This document shows, piece by piece, positions 49,815 through 58,740 of a stretch of DNA of 64,000 bases. Positions within the stretch are counted from its first letter, which is position 1. Each line of letters starts with the position of its first letter. The stretch spans positions 1-64,000 of the forward strand of contig JAGXAJ010000009.1 of assembly GCA_018971625.1 (NCBI GenBank), read 5' to 3'. Below the pieces are notes generated by a model that saw nothing but the letters and a program-made list of their open reading frames with translations, was not told where the DNA came from and searched no databases. This stretch comes from Pseudomonadota bacterium (GTDB taxonomy: Bacteria > Pseudomonadota > Alphaproteobacteria > Rhizobiales > Xanthobacteraceae). The translations under genes and the position numbers were made by a program.

Positions 49815-50042
49815 CTACTTCTTGGCGTCATCCTTCTTTATCATACCGTCGTCCTTTTTCATCATTGTATCCTTGGACGTCGTATCCTTCTTCATCATCG
49901 TGTTCTTGGACATGGTGTCCTTTTTCATCATGCCGTCATCCTTTTTCATGCTGTCCTGGGCAAAGGCAGCAGGGGCCAGCGCCAGGCCCAGCGAGAGGGC
50001 GGCGGCCGAAACGCGGAGCACGATGCGGGTGCTAATGGTCAT
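49815..50042 (-). CDS. Secreted pentapeptide MxKDx repeat protein
   Basis: Signal peptide then MKKDDGMMKKDTMSKNTMMKKDTTSKDTMMKKDDGMIKKDDAKK. Confidence 0.8.
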   Translation of the reverse strand: MTISTRIVLRVSAAALSLGLALAPAAFAQDSMKKDDGMMKKDTMSKNTMMKKDTTSKDTMMKKDDGMIKKDDAKK

Positions 50043-50264
50043 AGGTCGGTGATCCCTTCGAAGCAGTTTTCTGAAAGCGGCGATGCCGCTCTTCCAAGAC
50101 GGTCCGTCTGCATGGCTTGTTACCGGCGGTTGGAAATATCTTTTCGGCAATTGCCCGGGGGCACACTCCGCGTTCAAAAACACGCCGGTCGGTCTTGTTT
50201 CCGCCGACCTTGCAGCAAGCGTGTGCACCGCAACAGGCTGCGCGGCTATGGTTCTGCTATCACG

Positions 50265-50622
50265 CCGGTCATTCTCCGCTTCGGGATCGGCACGGGCATG
50301 CCGCCACGACCTTGGAAATCTCGCATCAGTTTCCCGGGGGTTAAAGGCGATTTCCGCGACAGGCTGGTGCGGGTGTTCGCCGCCGAGATCGCCAAACGCA
50401 GCGGCGGCGAGCTCGCTGCCGAGATTTATCCGAACCCCTCGCTGATCGAGACCAACGCGCAATTCTCCGCGATGCGCAAGGGCGCGCTCGACATCAGTCT
50501 TTACCCGATGTGATGCGGGCGGTGAGTTGCCGTAAACCAATATCAGCCTGATGCTCGGCCTGCTCACGACCTATGGTCCCGGCGTGCAAGCGTCCGCGCA
50601 ACAGATCGATCTGCCTAGCTGA
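50265..50622 (+). pseudogene. Decayed TRAP-type (DctP-like) substrate-binding protein
   Basis: FRDRLVRVFAAEIAKRSGGELAAEIYPNPSLIETNAQFSAMRKGALDISLYP, then a frameshift, then AGGELP*TNISLMLGLLTTYGPGVQ with in-frame TAA at 50533-50535. Confidence 0.75.
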
Positions 50623-50626
50623 TCTT

Positions 50627-51523
50627 TCATCTCTTCGCATTGAGCGCCGCCGCGACCCGGCTCGCCGGCGCGCGCCCGATCAACCCGCTGATCTGATTGG
50701 TCGCGGCGACAAGCTTCGTCATGTCGACGCCGGTTTCGATTCCCATGCCCTCCAGCATGTAAACCACGTCCTCGGTCGCGACATTGCCAGTCGCGCCCGG
50801 AGCGAACGGGCAACCGCCGAGGCCGCCGGCCGCAGAATCGATCACGCGGGCACCCTCCTCCATCCCGGCGTAGAGATTGGCCAGTGCCTGGCCGTAGGTA
50901 TCGTGGAAATGCATGGCGAGCTTGGCGATCGGCACTGCGCCCGCGACCGCGCGGAGCAATTGCCGGGATTTGAGCGGAGTTCCGACCCCGATGGTGTCGC
51001 CGAGCGAGACCTCGTAGCAACCGAGGTCCCACAACGTCTTGGCCAGGTTGACCACCGCCTCCGGTTTGATCTCGCCCTCGTAAGGGCAGCCGAGCACGCA
51101 AGAAACATAGCCGCGAACCTTGATGCCGTCGGCCGTGGCACGGGTCATCACCGGCTTGAAGCGCGCGATCGACTCGGCGATCGAACAGTTGATATTGGCC
51201 CGCGAAAAGGATTCCGAAGCCGCGGCGAACACCGCGATCTCCCGGGCGCCGGCGGCATGCGCTGCCTCGTAGCCCTTCTCGTTCGGCACCAGCACCCCGA
51301 ACTCACCATCCTTGCGGTGGCTGATACCACGGAGCACCTGATCGGAATTCACCATTTGCGGGATCGCTTTCGGCGACACGAAGGCGCCGACCTCGATCGT
51401 ATGCAGTCCGGCATCGAGCAGCGCTTCGATGAAGGCGATGCGGTCGGCGACGCCGATGGGTGTCTTTTCGTTCTGCAGGCCATCGCGCGGACCCACCTCG
51501 AAAATGCGCACGGTATCGCTCAT
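50627..51523 (-). CDS. Hydroxymethylglutaryl-CoA lyase
   Basis: VRIFEVGPRDGLQNEKTPI; GYVSCVLGCPYEGE; MHFHDTYGQALAN; GGLGGCPFAPGATGNVATED. Confidence 0.93.
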   Translation of the reverse strand: MSDTVRIFEVGPRDGLQNEKTPIGVADRIAFIEALLDAGLHTIEVGAFVSPKAIPQMVNSDQVLRGISHRKDGEFGVLVPNEKGYEAAHAAGAREIAVFAAASESFSRANINCSIAESIARFKPVMTRATADGIKVRGYVSCVLGCPYEGEIKPEAVVNLAKTLWDLGCYEVSLGDTIGVGTPLKSRQLLRAVAGAVPIAKLAMHFHDTYGQALANLYAGMEEGARVIDSAAGGLGGCPFAPGATGNVATEDVVYMLEGMGIETGVDMTKLVAATNQISGLIGRAPASRVAAALNAKR

Positions 51524-51528
51524 GCGGA

Positions 51529-53534
<2,006 letters not shown>

Positions 53535-53538
<4 letters not shown>

Positions 53539-55142
53539 ATCCTGAACAGGCCGAATTTCGTCGGTTCGGTCGGCGCGTTCGCCGCTGCCGACAGGCCGAG
53601 CCCCAGCACCAGCCTGGTATCGGCCGGATCGATCACCCCGTCATCCCATAGCCGAGCGGTCGCGTAATAGGGATTGCCCTGGCTCTCATACTGGACGCGG
53701 ATCGGGTCGCGGAATTTTTCTTCCTCTTCCGTCGACCAGCTTTCGCCCTTGGCCTCGATATTGTCGCGACGCAACTGGCTCAGCACCATCGCCGCCTGCT
53801 CGCCGCCCATTACGGAAATCCGCGCGTTCGGCCACGTCCAGAGGAAGCGCGGGCTGTAGGCGCGGCCACACATACCGTAATTGCCGGCGCCATAGGAGCC
53901 TCCGATGATGACCGTGAACTTCGGAACATTGGCGGTTGCGACGGCCGTCACCAGCTTGGCGCCGTCGCGCGCGATACCGCCGGCCTCGTATTTCCTGCCA
54001 ACCATGAAGCCTGTGATGTTTTGCAGGAACACCAGCGGAATATTGCGCTGGCAGCACAGCTCAATGAAATGCGCGCCCTTCAGCGAACTCTCGCTGAACA
54101 GGATCCCGTTGTTGGCGACGATGCCGATGGGGCAGCCCCAGATATGAGCGAAACCGCAAACCAGGGTTTGGCCGTACAGTTTCTTGAACTCGTCGAATTC
54201 CGAACCGTCGACGATCCGCGCGATGATGTCATGGATGTCGAACGGCTTGCGCCCATCGGCGGCGGAGACCACGCCGTAGATTTCCTCCGGATCGAACAGG
54301 GGCTCGCGCGGCTCGCGCATATTCAGGACAGTCGCAGGCGGCGGCTTCAGCGTCGCAACAATGCGGCGCGCAATGCCGATCGCATGGGCGTCGTTCTGGG
54401 CGTAATGATCTGTGACTCCGGACTGCCGTGAATGCACGTCGGCGCCGCCGAGTTCCTCGGCTGTCACCACCTCGCCAGTCGCGGCTTTCACCAGCGGCGG
54501 GCCGCCGAGAAAAATTGTGCCCTGGTTGCGAACAATGATGCTCTCGTCCGACATCGCCGGGACATAGGCGCCGCCGGCCGTGCACGAGCCCATCACGATC
54601 GCGATCTGCGGGATTCCCGCGGCGGACATCTGGGCCTGATTGTAGAAGATGCGACCGAAATGCCGTTCGTCGGGGAAAATCTCATCCTGCTGCGGCAGGA
54701 ACGCACCGCCGGAATCGACCATGTAGACGCAAGGCAGATTGTTCTGCCGCGCAACATCCTGGGCGCGCAGGTGCTTCTTCACGGTCATCGGATAATAGGT
54801 ACCGCCCTTGATGGTAGCGTCGTTGGCAACCACCACGCATTCTCGGCCCGAAATCCGGCCGACGCCGGTGATCACGCTCGCCGAATGCACATCGCCACCG
54901 TAAAGCCCGTTGGCAGCGAGCGGCGACAATTCGAGGAACGCGGTGCCCGGGTCGATCAAGAGGTCGACGCGCTCGCGCGCCAACATCTTTCCCCGCGAAG
55001 TATGGCGGGCACGCGACGCCTCGCCGCCACCCCCCGCGACCTGCTCGAGCCGACTGCGAAGGTCTGCGACCAGCTTTCGCATGGCGTCGGCGTTGCGAAC
55101 GAATTCGGACGAGGTTGGATCGATGCTGGAATGAAGCGGCAT
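53535..55142 (-). CDS. Methylcrotonoyl-CoA carboxylase beta (carboxyltransferase) subunit
   Basis: 535 aa; [38 protein letters not shown]. Confidence 0.93.
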
Positions 55143-55331
55143 GGCTTCGGGCGGCTTCCCTGACGGTTGTTTTGGCGGCGGCTAGATGGCTCCCCGGCGG
55201 ACGATGGTGCGCCGCAATCGAGACAGGCCATGGTGTCACCGCGGCACGGCCTTAGGCAACCGGAAGTTTTGAATCCGGGGGCTCGCCTGACAATCCCAGG
55301 TAAAACGGGATAATCCGGGCAATTTCAGTTG

Positions 55332-55637
55332 TTAGTGGGTCCAGGGCTCGCCGCGCCGGAAGGCAAAATTGTCGGCATAGGCCGTCTGGCGCCAGGCCGG
55401 CGCCTTCGGCTCGATCACCTGATAGGGGATGCCCTCGCGCTCGCAATAGGACACCGCTTCTTCCTTGGTGTCGAACCGCAACGTGAGCTGCTGCTTCATG
55501 TCGCCGGAGGAGGTCCAGCCCATCAAGGGCTCGATCGCGCGCGGCTGTTCGGGCTCATAGTCGAGCTGCCATTCCCGGGTCTTGGCCGTCCCTGATTGCA
55601 TCACGTTTTTGGCGGGCTTAAAGATGCGTGCGGTCAT
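55332..55637 (-). CDS. ETC complex I subunit (NDUFS4/18-kDa-like) family protein
   Basis: MTARIFKPAKNVMQSGTAKTREWQLDYEPEQPRAIEPLMGWTSSGDMKQQLTLRFDTKEEAVSYCER. Confidence 0.9.
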   Translation of the reverse strand: MTARIFKPAKNVMQSGTAKTREWQLDYEPEQPRAIEPLMGWTSSGDMKQQLTLRFDTKEEAVSYCEREGIPYQVIEPKAPAWRQTAYADNFAFRRGEPWTH

Positions 55638-55865
55638 GAATGGTCAGGTCCGTTAGTCAAAGTGCGTGAGTATTGCAGCATGGCAGCGCACCGCGCGACC
55701 GGCCGGGGTAGTGAAGGGGCATCGTTTCAGGAATTCTGTCGGTGACGCCCGTACTTCGGATGATACATCTTCGGGCCCGGTATAGTCACTAAGCTGTGCC
55801 CTGACAACCTGATCAATCGTGCGGCTGACACCCTGCCCGAAAGCCCGATAACAGATCATGTCGAA

Positions 55866-57038
55866 ATGGCAGCCATGGAAATCAACGCAACCCTTCCCGA
55901 AAAAGGACGTGATCTGCGGCTCGATCTCTTTCGCGGCGTCGCCAACTGGGCCATTTTCCTGGATCACATTCCCGACAACGTCGTAAACTGGATCACCACC
56001 CGAAATTACGGCTTCAGCGACGCGGCGGATCTGTTCGTTTTCATCTCGGGATATACCGCCTCCTTCGTCTATGCCCGGATGATGATCGAACGCGGCTTCA
56101 TCGTCGGCGCCACCCGCCTGACCAAGCGGGTCTGGCAGCTCTACGTCGCACATATCATTCTGTTCGTCATCTATATCGCTGCGATCAGCTATCTCGCGCT
56201 CCGCTTTGGCGATTCCGAGATCATCAACGAATTCAACGTCGCAGGCCTGGTCGACAACGCGACCGAGACGCTGCGACAGGGATTGCTGTTGAAGTTCAAG
56301 CCGGTCAATCTTGACGTGCTTCCGCTCTATATCGTGCTGATGGGGGTGTTTCCGCCGGTGCTTTGGATGATGCTGCGCCAGCCTAACGCGATGATGCTGG
56401 CTTCCATCGTGCTGTGGCTGGCGGCGCGCCACTTCGGATGGAATTTCCGCGCCTATCCCGCCGGCGCCTGGTACTTCAACCCGTATTGCTGGCAGGTGCT
56501 GTTCGTATTCGGCTCATGGTGCGCACTGGGCGGCGCACGGAGATCTATGTCGATCATCATGGCGCCACTCACGCTGTATCTTTCCATCGCCTACCTGATT
56601 TTTGCCCTCATCATGACGATGGCCGGCAAGTTGCCTGATTTCGGCGCGATGTTCCCGCACTGGCTCTATTATGCCTTCAATCCGAACGACAAAACCAATC
56701 TTGCGCCGTATCGATTCCTGCATTTCGCGGTGATCGTGATTCTGGTGATCCGGTTCGTGCCGAAGGATTGGTCGGGGCTGAAGTGGAAAATGTTCGACCC
56801 GTTGATCGTCTGCGGTCAGCAGTCGCTCGCCGTATTCTGCGTCGGCGTGTTCCTGTCCTTTGTCGGACATTTCGAACTGATGATGAGTTCGGGTTCGCTG
56901 TTCGCGCAGATTTTCGTCAGCATCACTGGCATTGCCATCATGACGGTAGTTGCCTACTACATCTCCTGGTCAAAACGGCAGGACAAGCCGCCGAAGCCCT
57001 CACCGCCGCCAAAGCCCGCTGCTGCCGAGGTCGCCTGA
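55866..57038 (+). CDS. opgC: OpgC-family membrane protein
   Basis: RDLRLDLFRGVANWAIFLDHIPDNVVNWITTRNYGFSDAADLFVFISGYTASFVYA. Confidence 0.9.
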   Translation: MAAMEINATLPEKGRDLRLDLFRGVANWAIFLDHIPDNVVNWITTRNYGFSDAADLFVFISGYTASFVYARMMIERGFIVGATRLTKRVWQLYVAHIILFVIYIAAISYLALRFGDSEIINEFNVAGLVDNATETLRQGLLLKFKPVNLDVLPLYIVLMGVFPPVLWMMLRQPNAMMLASIVLWLAARHFGWNFRAYPAGAWYFNPYCWQVLFVFGSWCALGGARRSMSIIMAPLTLYLSIAYLIFALIMTMAGKLPDFGAMFPHWLYYAFNPNDKTNLAPYRFLHFAVIVILVIRFVPKDWSGLKWKMFDPLIVCGQQSLAVFCVGVFLSFVGHFELMMSSGSLFAQIFVSITGIAIMTVVAYYISWSKRQDKPPKPSPPPKPAAAEVA

Positions 57039-57056
57039 GCGAGATCGAGGTGGCTG

Positions 57057-57950
57057 TCAGCCTTCGGCATCGGAGGTGGGGTCCTTCCGCGCCTTGTTGA
57101 CCACAAGCCTGCCGCGCGATGAAACCCGGCCCCACTCGGTGGACCAGCCAACTTCCGAAGCCGGCGCACGACCGACCCTGTCCTGGCTCCGTTTTCCCTG
57201 TAGTGCGAACGTCGCGCCTTGCGGATCCCTGCATCGGGCGATCAGGCCGCCGCCCGACAATTCAAGCGGACCATCCAAAACAAGGCCGCCGGCCGCCTCC
57301 ACTCGCGCGGCGGCGGCATCGATATCACCGATATTGAGGTAGAAACGCCAGAACGGAATCGGGTCGATCTGCCGCTTATTGGACATGCCGACGACCGTAG
57401 CTTCGCCGGTATGTATCACTTGATAGATCTCCGTCGAACCGTTCTCGGCACCGGCCTTGCGCCAGCCAAAAAGTTCATCATAAAAGGCAAACGCTTTCTG
57501 ATGATCAGCGGCGAGCAATTCGTGCCAGCCCACTCTTCCCGGCTTGTTCGGTTCGGGCGGCTTTTGTTGACCGGCGATCATTCCTTGGACCAGCGCCAGC
57601 GTTGCGTTTTGCGGATCGGCGACGACCGAAATACGGCCGATATTGCTGCCGGTCGGCGGAACGCACACGCTCCCGCCAAGACGCGTGAGCCGGTCGGCGG
57701 CAGCGTCCACGTCATCGACACTGACATAGCCCATCCACCTCGGGGTCGCGCCCATGCGCCGCGCCTCATGTGGGAGATCCATCAGGCCGCTCACCGGGGT
57801 CGTTCCCGAGCAAAACACCGTGTAGGCGAGATCGGGCCTCGACTCGTCCTGCGCGCTCCAGCCGACAACCTGGGTGTAAAACGCCCTGGCCGCGGCCATG
57901 TCCGTCGTAATCAACTCGTACCAGATGAAACGCCCGTGATAGCTGCCCAC
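57057..57950 (-). CDS. Two-domain VOC (glyoxalase-like) family protein
   Basis: GRFIWYELITTDMAAARAFYTQVVGWSAQ and VGWHELLAADHQKAFAFYDELFGWRK repeats. Confidence 0.88.
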   Translation of the reverse strand: MGSYHGRFIWYELITTDMAAARAFYTQVVGWSAQDESRPDLAYTVFCSGTTPVSGLMDLPHEARRMGATPRWMGYVSVDDVDAAADRLTRLGGSVCVPPTGSNIGRISVVADPQNATLALVQGMIAGQQKPPEPNKPGRVGWHELLAADHQKAFAFYDELFGWRKAGAENGSTEIYQVIHTGEATVVGMSNKRQIDPIPFWRFYLNIGDIDAAAARVEAAGGLVLDGPLELSGGGLIARCRDPQGATFALQGKRSQDRVGRAPASEVGWSTEWGRVSSRGRLVVNKARKDPTSDAEG

Positions 57951-58037
57951 GTCAAATCTCCATCGAGCCCATAGGCCGCTATGGCCGACAGTTTGGCAAC
58001 TGCCTCTTCGATGTAATTTTACGGATTGCCTTCAGGA

Positions 58038-58256
58038 TCAGTATAGCGGCGAACGCCAAACCTTTGCGACGAACGGATATTCCCGTTGAGATTGTTCGTA
58101 GAGGACGCAATCATGAATAGCGGGTGAATAAAACGTGGTGATCTCGTTCATCAAGATGAACCAAATGCGATGCCACAACCACCAATGTCCTGGCAGCGTG
58201 TGCAACCGCCTTGCGTGGTCCATTTGCCGGGCGTAGAATTGGTACGCTGGAGTCAA
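58038..58256 (-). CDS. Small hypothetical protein divergent from the RiPP precursor (TTG start)
   Basis: 72-aa ORF, Trp/His-rich: MTPAYQFYARQMDHARRLHTLPGHWWLWHRIWFILMNEITTFYSP... Confidence 0.35.
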   Translation of the reverse strand: MTPAYQFYARQMDHARRLHTLPGHWWLWHRIWFILMNEITTFYSPAIHDCVLYEQSQREYPFVAKVWRSPLY

Positions 58257-58270
58257 ACCATTTGAGGTAT

Positions 58271-58275
58271 GGAGG
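58271..58275 (+). promoter_or_regulatory. Shine-Dalgarno for the RiPP precursor
   Basis: GGAGG 8 nt upstream of ATG 58284. Confidence 0.7.
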
Positions 58276-58283
58276 TTGCGACG

Positions 58284-58667
58284 ATGCCACGGGTGAAAGA
58301 CACTTCGACCAAGAAGAGGGTGATGAAAACCGCCCCGGTGTTAGGGGCCGCCGGCTTGAGTTTTGCGATGGTTGGCGGTGCATCGGCAGCGGCCGTACCG
58401 ACGGCGGATGTGGCGATGTCCCCGACCCTTGGAACCGATCATCAGCTATCGCTTGGCGTGGAGGAAATCGCCGACGTCAGCCTGGCGACGTTCTACGTGT
58501 TTGACAAGGAAAATGCCGCGACGGCCAAGGGCGGTGTGCAAATGGCCCGTGGCTGCGGCTGCCGCGGTTGCCACGGTTGCAGGGGTTGTCGCGGCTGCAG
58601 AGGTTGCCGGGGCTGCGGTTGCGGCGGCGGCTGCTGCGCTTCGTGGGGAGCCTGCCGCTGGTGCTAA
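58284..58667 (+). CDS. LAP/TOMM RiPP precursor peptide with a Cys-rich (R-G-C)n core
   Basis: 127 aa: MPRVKDTSTKKRVMKTAPVLGAAGLSFAMVGGASAAA...SLGVEEIADVSLATFYVFDKEN...MARGCGCRGCHGCRGCRGCRGCRGCGCGGGCCASWGACRWC; immediately upstream of YcaO and SagB-type genes. Confidence 0.88.
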   Translation: MPRVKDTSTKKRVMKTAPVLGAAGLSFAMVGGASAAAVPTADVAMSPTLGTDHQLSLGVEEIADVSLATFYVFDKENAATAKGGVQMARGCGCRGCHGCRGCRGCRGCRGCGCGGGCCASWGACRWC

Positions 58668-58708
58668 ACCAGGCGACTTTCCACTTACCCTAACAACGCT
58701 GATTATCA

Positions 58709-58740
58709 TTGGCCGGGTTCGACGATGTCGACCCGGCCAA
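58709..58740 (+). terminator. Strong intergenic hairpin between precursor and cyclodehydratase (attenuator/terminator or processing site)
   Basis: TTGGCCGGG-(T)-TCGAC-GAT-GTCGA-CCCGGCCAA: 14 paired bases with one bulge; only a weak T-rich tail. Confidence 0.6.

Noticed and set aside
58551-58645. Short repeat array in the precursor considered as CRISPR or satellite DNA
   Set aside because: 9-nt units without spacers, coding in one frame for R-G-C; this is the peptide core.
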